NCBI GenBank assembly: GCA_007258455.2
Contig: VDFB02321274.1
Span: 124,001 to 188,000, forward strand
Direction: 5' to 3'
Length of the DNA stretch: 64,000 nt
Origin: Sequoia sempervirens
Lineage: Eukaryota > Streptophyta > Pinopsida > Cupressales > Cupressaceae
Shown: in pieces, positions 33,266-48,200 of the stretch
How the letters are laid out: every line of letters starts with the position of its first letter
Position numbering within the stretch: position 1 is the first letter of the stretch
Made by a program: the position numbers and the translations under genes
Notes under the pieces: model-generated
Told to the model about the DNA's origin: nothing
What the model saw: only the letters and a program-made list of their open reading frames with translations
Database searches by the model: none

Positions 33266-36200
33266 GTATGTGCCAAATTGTCTTCGCTTTTCTTGTTAAA
33301 ATCTTATTGCAATTTGCTTTCCAAATGTGTAATTAGGGTTTTTTAATTCTCTTTGCTTTTCATGCAAAACTGTATTTGCAATTGCTTTTCATGTGTATAA
33401 TTATTTTTATTTTTTTAATTTAATTATTTGCTATCTGAAAGCAGACTCTGGTATCCTTTTTTAATTTTCTTGAAGTCGGCTGGTAACTGAGAAATTAGAC
33501 TCTTGTCAAACCCTAGCATTTCAGGCATAACAAACCGGTTTTTCTTTTGTGAAATTGGTAAACTCCACTTGTGGTTAGGTATCGGCTTATTAGATACCAT
33601 GCCATTAGCAAGGGTACCTCTACTGCGAAATTCTCTCTGGTAAGCCACGCCTAGCAAGTTGAATGTGGTCTTTTGCCCTGCTTAAACACTTTTGTTCTCA
33701 TAATGTGGTCTTTTGCCCTAGTTAAACACTTTTTCTCATGAGGATTTGAAACCGGTGCTCTACTTGGGAAGTTTTGATGTTTTAATCACTCTAGCTCATC
33801 ACATTTTATGTGGACCAAGGTATTGTTGTTTCATTAGAATTAAATAATTGGACTTTAGAAACTTCAAATGTCTGCCGTGCATCAAAACTGGAAGATCTTA
33901 AAAAAATATTTAGTAAATTCTCCTTGTAGACAGGGATGCGGTAATTTGCCCAATTTCAACACTTAAACATCATCCATTCAACCTGGGCTCTGCATTAATT
34001 TTTTTTTATTACTTGATCTTATCCCATTCGGCAGTTAATAGTATATGTTGAGAAAGGTGTTGCTGTTTCTTTGGAATTAAATAATTTGATTTTAGAGATT
34101 TCAAACCCTACTCTGTGCATCAAAATTGTAAGATTTTATCAATTTAGTAAACTTTGGTGAATTCTCTTTATGGTAGTAATGCTGTTATTTCCCTGGTTTC
34201 AACACTTTAACATGTCTTGTTGGCATTTAATTGCAAGGATTTGCAAAGAAAGCCCAGATGCCTTAACACTTGAGCTAATCCTGTTGAAAAATATTAGAAT
34301 ATCAACATTTTGGACCATAGTTCAACGTGACATCTTTTTCCCCTACAAATTGAATAATTATCAAATTTTCATTGTTGGGGAGAATCAAACCAGTAATACC
34401 ATCACCCCCATTCTTGACTCTCACTACATAGTAAATAACATCAGAAGCAATTATAGATAGGGCAGGGGCCAGAGGGCACCCCTGCCTCATTGATATTTGG
34501 AGATGAAATGGTTCAGAAAGTGAGCCATTAATATCAATCTGAGTGATAGGATCTTTGAATAAAACTTTAACTATTTCACAATTTTTTTGAGGAAATCCAA
34601 AAGCTTCGAGGTTTATAGCTCTTGCCCACTCCACTGACTCCCAACTGATGATCAAATTTTTTAGAATGTATCTGCCTTTTATGGAACCAGTTTGAGTAGT
34701 GCTAACAAATGTTGTGAGAACATCATTGAGTCTAAGAGCCAATATTTTGGCCAAATCTTATAAGAAACATTAATGAGAGTTATTAGTCTCCAATTCCTCA
34801 TCTGAGTTCTATCTCCCTCTTTAGGCAATAATTTTATGATACCTCTGTTGATACTGCTGCCCAAGGTGCCATTTTTAATAGCTTCATTGTACACCATTAG
34901 GAGATCATCACTTACCCAATCAATTTTCTTTTTATAAAATTCAGCAGGCAATCCATCAAATCTTGGAGACTTGTCATTCTTAAAGGATTTATAGCCTTCA
35001 TTGTTTCTTCTTTGCTAAGTTCTCTGGCCAACATATTAGCCTCCTCTTCCTTAATCTTTCTTGGAATGATCTTCCTGCGGTAATCTTGTTCTTCTTTACA
35101 ATCCATATTATGGCCATTCAGGTTCTGATAATTTTTTTTGAACTCCTCTTTTATTTTTTTAGGATCATTGACCTGCACATTGTCTAACTTGATATTTTTC
35201 ACTTAAATAAATTTAAAAGAAGAATTTTGACCCTCTATCATCAACCTTTAACCAATTCATTTTGGCTCTAACTTTCAAGCCTTATGCCTTTTTTGTCTGG
35301 AAGCTCCTCAACTCATGCTTGATATTAACCAATGCCATAGTTTAATTTTCATTGAATGCTTCATTCTGCAGAAGCTGTCATGTCCCTGCCAAATAAGGAG
35401 ATCACAACCTTATGACAGCTCTGATCACTGCCTTAAGTCCTAGGCGAATGCAATAAATAGTAAACAGTGACTCGAATAAGGGTCGATTAAGATTTTAAAA
35501 GGATGTGATTCACAGCAAGGCATGTAATTAAAAGCAAAACGAATAAAATAATAATAAATCAAGAGTCAAAGGTAGCGATTCATTATGAAGGGGTGTGACT
35601 CCCTGCAATGAAATGGTTTGATGAAGAGATGTGACTCCCTCAGATTTGGAAGATATAAAAGGGAGATCATTTTGTTGGAGAAAGGATCAAGCAGCAATAT
35701 ACATAGAAATCAAGCAATTCATTGAAGGATAAATAATCCAAGTAGCAAACATTCAAATATCAATTCAAAAATTCATTATCAAGTATAAAAGCATTCAAGT
35801 ATTATTCAAAGATTGACCTTGTCGATCCATCAAGAAATATTAATTAGCAAAGGCAAATCAGCAATAATCTATCAAATACATCAAGCAAGCAGTTTTGAAT
35901 TCAAGGTAGTGTCTTGCAAATCGGCAGGACGAAATCCCTTCCAGGTCCATGAGAATTTGAAGGACAAAAACCCTTTCATGCTCTTATCAAGTTTGGATGA
36001 AAACCCAAATCTTGGTTGAGGAGGATGAAAACCCTCCAAGATGGGTTAAGAGCTAGAAGGCTGAAAACCTTTCATGCTCTTTGGCAAGCTAGGGACAAAA
36101 ATCTTTGGTACTATCATTGTTGAGTTAGGGACAAAAACCTCTAATTCACAAGATTTGTAAGTACTTCCGGAGCATTCACGATTTGATTAACTTGAGTATT

Positions 36201-39200
36201 GGTTACGATTTATTGATCTGAATATTATCATAAATTCTTAAACTTTGATAAAGCTATTATCATTTTTGTGTAAATATTATTGTTTTAAGGCAAAAATCAG
36301 GAATATCTCGAAAAGGGACATTACAAAAGCTTTTCAGTAACTAATCCTCTTGAAGTTTGTTTTTTTGCTCTCCTTCCATCAAGAGCCAATTTCTTCCCAA
36401 TAGTCTGAAAAAAGTTTTCCAACGGCTAACATTGATATTCCATTGATCAATTTGTGGAAGATCCTTCAAAACCATCCTATTGATTTCTCTCAGAGCATAA
36501 ATTCCATCACCGCAGTCTTGGTTACTGAGCAGTTTTGTATTTAACTTAAAGCTATTTTCCTTTCTTAGCTTTTCAGTTTTGCAACTATTCGGTATCCTAA
36601 TTCTAGCATCAATAGGATGGTGATCAGGCATTGTGCATGGATAAACTTTTAGACAATTTCTGAAACAATTTGCTATGAAATTGCTTGTTATTAACAAAGA
36701 AGATGATTACAATTTATAGAGGAGGAAACCTACTGTAGACATTAAATGTCTACCTACTAGCTACCTAACAACTACTGTAGCTATAATTGACCATTAACAT
36801 AAGTAGAATATAATATTCTAACACCCTCCCTTAATGGTCAATCGTCTAACTAGCCTACAGAAAACAATCTGCAGGTCCTTGGTCACAAATTCTTCAGAAC
36901 ACTCTGCTGCTATGGAGACCCTCCCTGGATCTGCAGAATGTTGGTGACCAAAAACATCCATAAAAGCTCTGCAACAAGAGACAAGAGTCGCCACTGACTC
37001 TGCCACGTGAGAGAAGTCTGCCACCAACCCTCCCAGAAACTGCAGAACTAACTAGAAGTCATCACAAAGTGTCCAGAGCAAATTCAAGAACGGACTGCAA
37101 GAAGTTTGTTTGTTGTTTGCCCCGAATGTGAGGTGCACAAAAACAGACTGAACAAACCACGATTTTTGAGGAAAAAATCGCCAAACCCAAGATTACAAAT
37201 CATCGTTTTTTTCGGAAAAAACGGTAAAAACCAAAGAGGAGTCCCACGCATTTTGCGAATTACAGAAACCCAAAAAGTAGCTGGCACAGAATCCGAAACA
37301 CGGATCAGCATACAAATCATCGTTTTTAAGGAAAAACGGTAAAACCCTTCAGAAACTAGAGAGCCCTCCCGTACAACAGAAACCCCAACTAGGGTAAACA
37401 GGAACTGACCCTTAATTTTTGAGGAAAAAATTATAAACCCTTAAGCCAAATTTTTTTTTTTTAATAAGGGAAAAAATATTTAAAAAACCCAACAAAGGAA
37501 TCCCACGCAACACTGCGAATTACAGAAGCCCAGAAACAGGTAGCCATCGATTGTCGGTTGAAAAACAGAGGGTTTGGAACCCTAGCCGCTAGAACAGAGC
37601 TGCACAAAAATCGAGGCACGGAAAGCGAAGTACCCAGAAAAATCGGAGGACAACCCATTTGAGATCTCGGAAAACCCACCAAGAATCTGCAATCAGAAAA
37701 TTTTTTCGACTTGAAACTAAGGCACAAATTTTGAGGCACGAACTTCGAGACGCCCTGAAAAATTTGAGACCAACCCATTTGAGATCTCGAAAAACCCAAA
37801 AGGAATCTGCAAACAAAAAAAATTTCCGCCTTCAAACAAAGGGTCAAAACCCTAGGTGAACTGGCAGAAACCCTAGCCGGCCATGGAAGCTGCAAAAATT
37901 GCAGAAAACGTCTAGAAATCTTGTACCCAAGTTGCACAAAACTTAGCCGTCGCTAGTACAGGAAAAAACGACCTGAAGGGAGTTGAAAATTGTGGCTAAA
38001 AAAGTCTAAAATGTGGGCTCCATAGATCTGACGAAAAACGCGTCTGCAAATCACGCCAAAACAAGTCCGCGGCTCAGAAAAATCGCGACCAGAGAGCAGA
38101 GATAAAAACGCAGGCTTCAAAAGTCTTTGCAGAAAATGCACGACCAGAAACACACGCAGCCATGAACAGCAAAAACAAATGCGCCTGAAACAAGCAGAAA
38201 AACGTGTGCCCTAAACAGAAAAACGCGTCACAAGAAGTCGCGGCCAAAAAATGACGTCCAGGTATGAAAAAAATGCGACTTCAAGAGATCTGAGAAATGC
38301 GTTTTTGGAAGGAAGAAAACGACGCGCGCCAAATTTTTTCATAAAACCTTGCCTCTGAGCTTCAAATTTCAGAAAACAAGCAAACCCGCAAATTACAGTA
38401 TCAAACCCACACGGTAAAAAATTTCGGAAAGTTCACACGCAAAAGCGAATTACTGAACCCTCCAAAATCCTGAGCCCTCCCATAAGGGAGGCTCAGACCT
38501 GCTCTGATACCATGAAACAATTTGCTATGAAATTGCTTGTTATTAACAAAGAAGATGATTACAATTTATAGAGGAGGAAACCTACTGTAGACATTAAATG
38601 TCTACCTACTAGCTACCTAACAACTACTGTAGCTATAATTGACCATTAACATAAGTAGAATATAATATTCTAACAATTTCTTCCATCAATATGCTCAAAG
38701 TTAAAGTAGTCATTATGAGCATAAAATCTATCCAACCTACAATATATTATTTTACCACCATTTTGAGAATTTAACCATTTCCACAATTTAGTTCTTTCCC
38801 CATAGTCATTAGCTGCATAGATAGAACATATCCCAAATTTGAAATTATCTTTCTCAAGAATGAGCCACACACCCCTATTACACTGAGAGCATCCATGATC
38901 CTTAACATAACTGGCCCACTTGTTATTTAATAAAATGACAGTTCCTCCCTTCCCTTTATCATGATTGCTACAAAACTGCAGAGCGTCTTTTCAAATAAAG
39001 TTCAGATTGTTCTCTAGCTGAAAACCAATTGCCTTGACTTCTTGAAGAAAGAAAAAATCCAGAGAGTTAATCTTGTTTAAGAATCTCCTAGTTATGTATT
39101 TTCTATCAAGGGATTCCAAACCTCCGATATTCCAACTAATGTACTTTAGGCTCATCAATACTTGGAGAGGAGTTTAAAGCTTTTGGATTTCTATAATGCC

Positions 39201-42200
39201 TATCAAAACATTTAGGAATTCTCTCTTCCTTTCCCTTCTTCCTATTTCTTTGGTCACCCTTTTCTCTACTTACATGTTTCCTTTTCTTTTTTTCATCTTT
39301 TTTACTTTCTTCTTTCTCCAGAGGAACTTTCTCTTGTTCCTCACCACTAAGGAATAAAGGATTGTCCATCACTATATTTTCTTTATCTCCCTCTATAATG
39401 GTTTCCTTTGTTAAAGTTCTGTCTTCCTATTTTTGCTCTAAAGCATAGGAGTTGCTATTTTCCATGTTTATATAGTCTTCCTGAGTTTTCTTTCTTGCCA
39501 TTAGAATTCTCTCCTTTATTTTATCAAGCACAAGCTCTTGAGCATTTTTTGTGTGTTTAGAGCTTGCTTTCGTATCCTCATCAATTATGGTAGGTTTTTC
39601 GATACTATTGGAGCCTCCATTGAGATTCTTTAGCTCATTGGCATTTCCTTTTGTAGTAATCTTTTAAGAATTATCTTCCTTAGCCATGTCCTTTTTAAAA
39701 GGATCTTGGGAATATTGGACATTGGCTTTTTCCCTAAATTCAGGGTTGTGATGACTTCTGTTCTTTTTTAGATTAGGGCAATCTTTTTTTTTGATGGCCT
39801 TCGTTTTTACAAAGAAAGTAAGCATTTAGACCTTCTACAATTTCAACTTTGCAATAAGCCAACTAATTGCCCAAATTTATTCCTAATTGTTTAGGAATAT
39901 CTATCTTGAGTGAGAGCGAAACAAGAACCCTTGCATCCATATGGGGCAACATGGTTCTAGCCTCCTCTATTTGGAGCACTTTCCCCAAGGGTTGCAGCAA
40001 TTGGGGAATAAAAGCCAATAGTTGGGGTAGAAGATTTTTGATAGTTACCCATCTAGGAATAGTATAGTCTAGAACCCCATAATTCAACACTTTTGGAGAC
40101 CAAGCAACTACCTTGAAAATTGACTTACCAACATTCCAAAATTCTTTGCTTAGAGCTCTTTTTTGCATACTATGATTTTTGAAAAAAAACAACAAAAAAA
40201 CTTTTTTGAATCATCATACAAAACGACACGTACAACCCCATGTTTTTTCCCTAGACATTTAATTTCAATCATAAATTTTTTTTCCTGATGGGAGATTATC
40301 ACAATCCATGGTGACAAAAAAAGCTGTGACACTTTTTAATCTATTCTCTTCGTTAACAACTATAACAACCATATCTTTGTTTGATTCAACGAGGGTTTTC
40401 AAGGGATGAGGAGACAACTTACTAGTATCTCCTTCGACTTGCAAACTTCTCCCGAAAGTTCCATCATTGTCTCTCTTCACTTCGAATTGGCCTCCAATAG
40501 GACTTCCTCTTTCTCACCGCTATTTAGGGCATCTCTATATGATTTCTTCATCTATTCAACAACTTTGCCACCATTAATTCTGTCCTCATCCATTTTCTCT
40601 GTCCCTTCCTCCTCCATTACTCTTTGCGCCCTAGCAATTACTCCCAATACTACCCTAGGCCACTTATTGTCGGCGGGAGACTCACAAAATCAATTAAAAA
40701 AGTGTAAAAAATAAAACAAGAAAACAAAAACCCAAAACATAAAGGGAACACACCCAAAACCACCACCCCATAGAAGGAAAATAGTGGACAAATAATTCAA
40801 GAGCGGCAAAGAACACCAATCAGAGTCAACTTTAGAAGGGATGATTGTTCATCTCCCCCATACACCTCAAAGCTCTCACTTCTTCGATTCTATTCTATCA
40901 AATTATTTTCTCTAATGTCATTTAAAACATAAATGATAAAATATTATAAAATATTTATTTTTCAAACTTCAAGTTGAATATTAAAATAATAATATTTTCA
41001 AATTCAACAACCAATTTTCAGTGTTATAAGGATTTTCTAAATCGTCGACACAAGCATCATCATTGTCATTAGATGATGTAGGAACATTTGAAGAACCACA
41101 AGTAGTCCGCTGCCACTCGCACTAAAAGTGTGCTCACTTTCGGACACAAGTGTAACATGTTGGAAAGTGGAAGCATCCAAGTCAGTTTGCTTTGGCTCCA
41201 TATCCCATAGTTTTGTGGGGATCTAGGGGCAATGCCCCCAACGGGGTTGAGGGGGTCTGCCCCTTGCAGGTGTTTGGTGAAATTAATATTGATATTCATG
41301 ATTGTGCATTTACAAATGGAGAGAAGATCTCCTTATAAAGAAAAATGCAAGACGATGTTTCTAAAAGAAACAATTGTTAACTGATGAAAAAGCTAAAAAA
41401 CAGAAGTCAGAAATTACTAACTAAAGCTTAATAAAAACAAAGATGACCATTAATATTACATTAAATATTTTAATATTTGGGGGCAGTGCCCTTGGTGCAT
41501 TCCCTTTTCCATAAGTTTTTAAGCAAAGTCAAAGGTGTAAATTTAAAAAAAAAGCAAAAAAAAGTTTAAAGAAAGACAGAAAAATGGACAGTTTGGCCCT
41601 AGGTTCGCATGGGTTCCCCTGGATCTTGCCTAAGTTCGTCCCAGATGAACCCAACCCCACTTTCCTGCACCCTGCCTGTATCTGCAGGCAGATTGGACTC
41701 AATCATGGATCTGGTTCAAACCAAATCCCAATCTGGCGGTCTGCAGGTAGATCCAGTAACATAGGCTATACATAGAGAAAACAAAGGTCAAAGTTACATT
41801 TCAAAAGCCCTCTGGATACTACTGCAAACAAAAAGAAGCACCCCTGCAAAAACAAAGGATTTCCCAATCAACAGTATGATGGCATAGTATCTCTGTCAGT
41901 TTCCTCCCTTGCTGTCACCTGGATCCCAGGAGGCTCTAGGAAAGTCCGCTGAGTGGCCCCAGTGATACCTGTAAGGGACAACAAGGGCATTGTGAACTGG
42001 ATGGAGATATCTATGGACCCAAAGAATATCAATATGAAGTGCCAAATCCTTGCAGAAACGGACCATATCGACCTGCTGTTTGGTGGCTGTGAATGTAGAA
42101 ATTTTGAGCTTGTCCATCTCCTCCATCACACATTGGCAACAGACCACAAGATTCTGCTCCTTCATCTCCTTGTCAGAGCTTTCAACAATAAGAAAATCCT

Positions 42201-45200
42201 CCCAATGAGAGAACCCAAGTAATAATCCAGTCTTTCAGCACAGCATTCTGCACACAAACAGCAAGATTTTTCACAGAATCCTCAGCAACGGATGCTGTAG
42301 TCCTCAGTACCCCCGTATTACTGAGACCTTACCTCCCTAAAGCATCCTTGACCAGTTCTATTGTTTTTGCATTCACAAGGCAGAATATGCACTGCAGTCT
42401 TCTATCAGATATTGCCCCAGCATGGGCAGAATCTCCCATTGCTTTCCATTTCTCCTTTAAAACAGTGCCTAAAAACAGCGGAGGAAAAATGCAACCTTAC
42501 ACTCCAATAACTATTCTGTCCCTCAAAAATCTGAAAGGGACTTTGCAATTAATCGCACAGTGCATACGCTTCCCCTGAGCCTGGGATAAGGCTTCATGCC
42601 ACTCACATCTGGGAACAAATGGTGAAGAAATAGGTAGAGGAAGAAACCTTATCTATTAAAAATTCACCATTGACAACTTAATCAAAAGATTGTCATGCAA
42701 GTGAAAGTTTGGGGAAATTGGAAAAGCAAGGGGATCTCCTCCAAGAGCAAAGGTAGCACCAATCTCCTAGCACCTGATTTGCAAACACTTGCTGCATTAG
42801 GAGCATCTGTCCCAAAGAGTTTAATGATCCCCCATTCAGTTGAATCCAAACTAACTTTCACAGCAAATGGTAACTGAGAAAATCCTTCATTTGCTAAAAT
42901 ATCCACCACCTGATTTCTTTCCCTGTAACAATGGGTGAACACAATCTCTTTGGGGAGGCAGCCAACTTCTAAAATTTCATCCAAAACACTTCTGAGCTTC
43001 CAATCTATCAATGACCTTTTGACAGACCTGTGAATAGTCACCTAGGAATCACCTTCAACTTTGAGTAATCTACAGTCCATACAGGGCACCGATTTGAGGC
43101 CTTCAAGGAAAGCCTATGCTTTTGCCTCATTATTGGTCTTCACACAAAGATAGAAGGATCCAACTTTCATAAAAGATCCTTGGAGGGCTCTAATCACCAC
43201 ATCAACTTCACTCTATGCTCCACCAAGTTTTGGGGATGATAACAACAGACGTGTTTCTGGTACGGGGGTACTTTTGGGCCATTTTTAAGTGGACGGCAGG
43301 GGACGGCTATTAAAAAAATAGGGGAATTTTTAAAAATATAGAGAAATTTCACATGAGAATTGAAAAAGCATTCATCATAGACATTGTAGAAGATTAATAC
43401 ATAACATTAAACTTGAATTGGGATTTCACATGAGAATTGACAAACAAATTAACAAAATTCAAATGCTTTCATTGTCAATGTGCATACATATTATATAAGA
43501 ATTATAACAAAATGCCCAAAGGCACCAAGTTTCAACTATAAAATGACAAAAACATAGAAAATATATGGCTGTACCTAATCAGCAGATGCAACTGGTAGGT
43601 CTATATCAAAATCAGAGTACGAGTCTGAGTCACTGCCACTGTAAGGGGTTGCCTTAGGCAATGGAACCCCAACCAATCCCTCTTGTGTCTCCTCATCGAT
43701 TTGTATAGCATTTTCGGGATCAACATCCCAACGTAAGGCTCGAGTTTGACATACTCAGAAGTCTGTTGATCTTGTAACGGCAAAGCACTATGTAAAATCA
43801 CCAACTTCTCCGATTGTCTAGAGGTAAGATTGTTCCTCTTGACTGATTGGATGAAGCTATATGTGAACCAATTCCTCTCTGTAGCAGAGGAACTGGCAAT
43901 GAAAGAAGACAAATGGCAAGTGACCTTAACTCCGGTGCATCCTTGCCATGCCACGTCTACCATCCAATAGGGTCGTTTTGAGCTAATGTAGCTCCATTCG
44001 ACCTCGCCTCTGGTTTGCTGAAGGTTGGACCACTAAGATTGACAAATGCAAGCCACTGTGTGCGAAGTGAAGTAGATTCCTCTTCAGTATACATTTTCCT
44101 AAGCGCCTTCATGAAGCCTTCTTTCACCTCTTCATCATTAGATGGAGGCACTCTCCCAGGTCTTGTTGCATACCATTTGGGATTGAGAGCATTGGCTGCC
44201 ATGTGAAGTGGGGTGTTCATAGTGTTCCACCTTTGCGTCACAATGGGCCTAAGATGCTCCTCATAAAATCCTAAATTAGGTGAAATATCCCAGCCAATAT
44301 ATGTGCAATTTTTCTGATTTTTGTAACATAAAATGATGCCCTAATTTTCTGATTTTTAACTTCTGCTCAAACCCTAGTTTTCTCGTATAATTTTCTGAGT
44401 ATATTCATGCATGAACAGCAGTATTCATTCATCCAAATAATAGCCAAACTCATAGCAGATCATAAGCAATATGAAACCACATCATAGACTATCAAACATC
44501 ACCAATCTGAATCAAAATCCTGATATTTAAACATTCAGTTTGCTGCTGCAACTCAGACTTAACCAATGATGCAATTACACAATGAAATGGGCTTCAAGCA
44601 TGCCCAACAACATGAAAGGGTTCACTGATATGAAGAAATCCCAATCTATGCAATGAAATTGAGCTCCTACTCTAACCCTAGCTGGGCGAAATTGCTCCAG
44701 CTCACAACAATGCAACAAAATTCAATTATTTGATGAAAAACAACTCCAAAACCCTATCAAAGGGGTGCATTGGCCTACTGGTCTGCTGATAGGGTTTGCG
44801 ACCCTTGAAATTCTGAAGAATACCTTTCAGCTTGCCTGATTCGCCCCTCCAAACTAGACACCTAATGCTGATGCAAAAATCTAAGTGTGAATCTAGCAAG
44901 AATCACCATTGAAGCCCATGTGAACCTCCATCATGAAGTCCTCCATTGAAGAAGCTAGGGTTTCGTCCAACTTCTCCTATATTCATAAGGGTTTTCGTCC
45001 TTAGAATATTCACCAAAGTGCAGATCAGAAAAGCAGAGATAAATTCGTTGATGATTAAATGCCTTAAAATGACCTTATATTTATGTCCAACCTCCCTTAA
45101 GCCTCCCAATCTGGCTGATCCAATTTGGGTGCCAAGATTGCAATTTAAAATTGTTTTTAATTTATTTTTTAAACCCTCCTTTTGGTGCCAACTTCCTTTT

Positions 45201-48200
45201 GCCTTTTTATTTTATTATTATTTTTAAAATTTTTTCCTTTCAGCTTATTCCTCCAAGGGGACGCCCAAGCCCATATAAAATATATAAAATATTTTTGGCA
45301 CAAATATTCAAAAATTAAATACTATTTTTCCTCCTTTTGGGCGCCAATACTTTATTTTTGCTTTGAGAAGGGACATCACAATCCTCCCTTGCCGAAATTG
45401 CTTGTCCTCAAGCAATGCCAAGCTTACCACCATCTGGATTCCATATCATCATACTACCATATGTATCAAAATTGAGGAGATAGATGTACCTCAAGGATTT
45501 ATCAACACCCATCAACTCTCCAACTTCGAAGGATTCCTCATGAATGTGCAGGATGCCCCTTATAGGTGCATAGAAGAACATATCGGCCCCTCCTATTTTG
45601 TTGATATAAATCAGAACAGCAACCTTCCAACTGAAAATCAGACCCAAATGAGTACCAATATCATCACCAATGTCATATGATGATAGAGTATCATCCATAT
45701 GCCATTCCCCAATGATGAAGTGAAGATCCAAACCTCTCAAAAACACCCAAACAACTGCTGTCCTCCAAATGGCCCGCAAAATATCCATGTGCAAAAAGAC
45801 AGAACAGCCATCTCTTAGTAGAGAATAGAGTGGATACTCATGTACTAGGGCAGGAAGGCCAAGATCTTCATGCTTTCTTCCAACCCCTATGACATAATCC
45901 AGCTGGAATACAAGCATTAGTAACTTAAAACCAAACATTATGGCAATACCTCCATACCTTGTGTCAAAGTGCAGCTTCACCTCCCAAGTATGCCCAATAA
46001 AGGCAAGTGTCTCCATGGCATGCATCACAAATTTCTGAAATAGAGCAGCTACATACTCTACCAAAGAGTCATCAAAATGATGAGACTCATCACGAGCAAA
46101 CTCTTCAAGGGACTCAAGCAAGTCTTCACCCTTTGTTAAATGTCTATCATCAAGTGCTGGTCCAACATGAGTCTCTCCATGAAAATCATAGGCCTTAAGG
46201 CTGATCCTCCTGGCTGTCATAGTATGATGATTTGAAGACAAGGGACTGCTCTCATACATAAAAAAATCGGTCCTTACCTCATGCTTTAGTGTGATGTCTT
46301 CCTCGCTCTCAATCATCTCTACTTCCATGAATGGGTGCTCATTCATTAGTGCATGTCCAATGGATATCTTCAAGTGAAAATCAAGTGTACCACGTGTCAC
46401 AAATTATGTCCTATGGCTGCAAGCTGAGTTTTCATGTGTATGTGTCTCTTCTACCTACATGTCTTCATCATAGGACCCGTCAAGTCCTTCCTTCATGTCT
46501 CCACTTTTTGCCATCTTCATGTTGTAGTGCTTTTCATCGGATGAGGCTGACATAGAAGTCTGAAATTCTGTTATGTATGATGAAGAGTGTGCCATGCTCA
46601 ACTCCTCACCAAGCTTCTCCACCTCGTCTTCTTTTCTTCTGAAGGCATCAAATTATATCTCACCAAGTGTGAGGAGATGATCTCTATCAGCAAGTAAGTG
46701 TAGGTAGTTTGACTTTACTACCACCAAAGCCTTCTTGAGTTCATGCAAGTCATCAAGGGATACACCTTCTTCAAAATCTGCATGATTCCCTAGAGCCTTC
46801 CAACACAAACCTGCCATCATTTTATGAACATGATCAAAATGAGCTAGGGCTGCCACAATCTTACCTACGTTTACCTTCAATTGTCCTTCCAAGTGATGTG
46901 ACTTATGAGACCCATTTTTGTTTGGTCTTCATAAATGTGTACCTCCTAATCAACTTCCTTCATGGCCTCTTCTTTATTACATTCATGTGTGGAAACAGGT
47001 CATCATCATACTTCATCAAAGGATTTCCATCAAAATAATGAGTAGAGTCTTCTACATCATGATCTTCCTCATTGGCTGATCTAGAAAGAGTGTGCATAGC
47101 TATAACCTTCTTAACCACCAAGGGATCTGTAATGAACAACCCCCAATATTTTTTTTCCTGTTTTTCCCTTGTTTGCTGTTTGCTGTTTGAAAGTTTCTTG
47201 GAGAGTTTTGTATTGTTTTTTGCAATGTTTTTGAAGGGTTTACATATGCCTTTTTATATTTCAGAAAAAGTGCATAACAGAAATATAATATAAAGTGATA
47301 TTAAGCACTTTCAGAAGACACAAAATTCTGATTTCTTTTCATTGTTATTTCAGTCCTACGAAGCAACAGTATCAGATTTCAAACTTATCTCAGACCTGGA
47401 AAACTAGAGTGATAACTGCAAATAGAGTTCTTCTTGACTGCTGCGCCCACACCAAGATCATCAACTAACATGCCTTCCAACCTGGAGTTTTAAGCTCAGC
47501 CACAGCAAGATACCCTTCTTCAAAACCCCATGACCAGTACCAAGAGTAGTTCCTCCTCCTTCAAGATCAAAAGCTCCAAACGCAGCTATGGGAGAAGACT
47601 TTTGCAGCCACTAACGCCCAACTTAAATCAGTTTTCAACCATAGAACAACCCCACATGGGCCGTACCTTCCAAGAGAGGTGATTTTCCCCAATAAATCAC
47701 AACCTTCACCAAAAATCCCAAGCTTGAGCTAGAAAGGGTCACCCGTGCAAGAGGAATGGATATGTTAAATACCCATTTTGAATTCTTTCTCCATTCTTGA
47801 CCTATGAGCAAATATATGAGTTCCTAGGTACAAAATGGAAGCTCCTAAAATGCTTGAAAGCCATCCAACTGTAAGAGAAATCACTCACACCCAAAACCAG
47901 CAATCTCACACACCAAAATGATTGAAAACCAATCAGAAATATTGATAAATCTTCCTCAATAAGCCCAGTTGTGATCTTTGTATGAAATCACCCAACACAA
48001 GTCTGAGCAGATCTCTCACTGCCGAGACAAGTCTTAGAATCTAAGGGACTACATCCTCAATTCCGTGCTTCAATACCTTGGCAACACACCAGCAACATAT
48101 CCCTGTAAATTTCCAACTCCAACATAAGAGAAAACGAGGCTCAAAAATGTATTTTATTTCAAACTTGAGTTTGGGCGCCCAAACCCCAAAACCCATGCCC

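Larger units (their letters stand above)
36661..38675 (-). mobile_element. Intact TRIM-like LTR retrotransposon (2,015 bp)
   Basis: Two 163-bp LTRs (36661-36823 and 38513-38675), identical as read, with TG..CA ends and a perfect 5-bp target duplication (ATTTC at 36656-36660 and 38676-38680). Adjacent to the right LTR is GCTCTGATACCA (38501-38512), a tRNA-iMet primer-binding site read on the minus strand. Adjacent to the left LTR is CCCTCCCTTA (36824-36833), the complement of a polypurine tract. The interior has no gag or pol motif. Short LTRs, small size and no coding define TRIM/SMART-type elements, which must be mobilised by an autonomous partner. Identical LTRs mean recent insertion. Confidence 0.92.
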
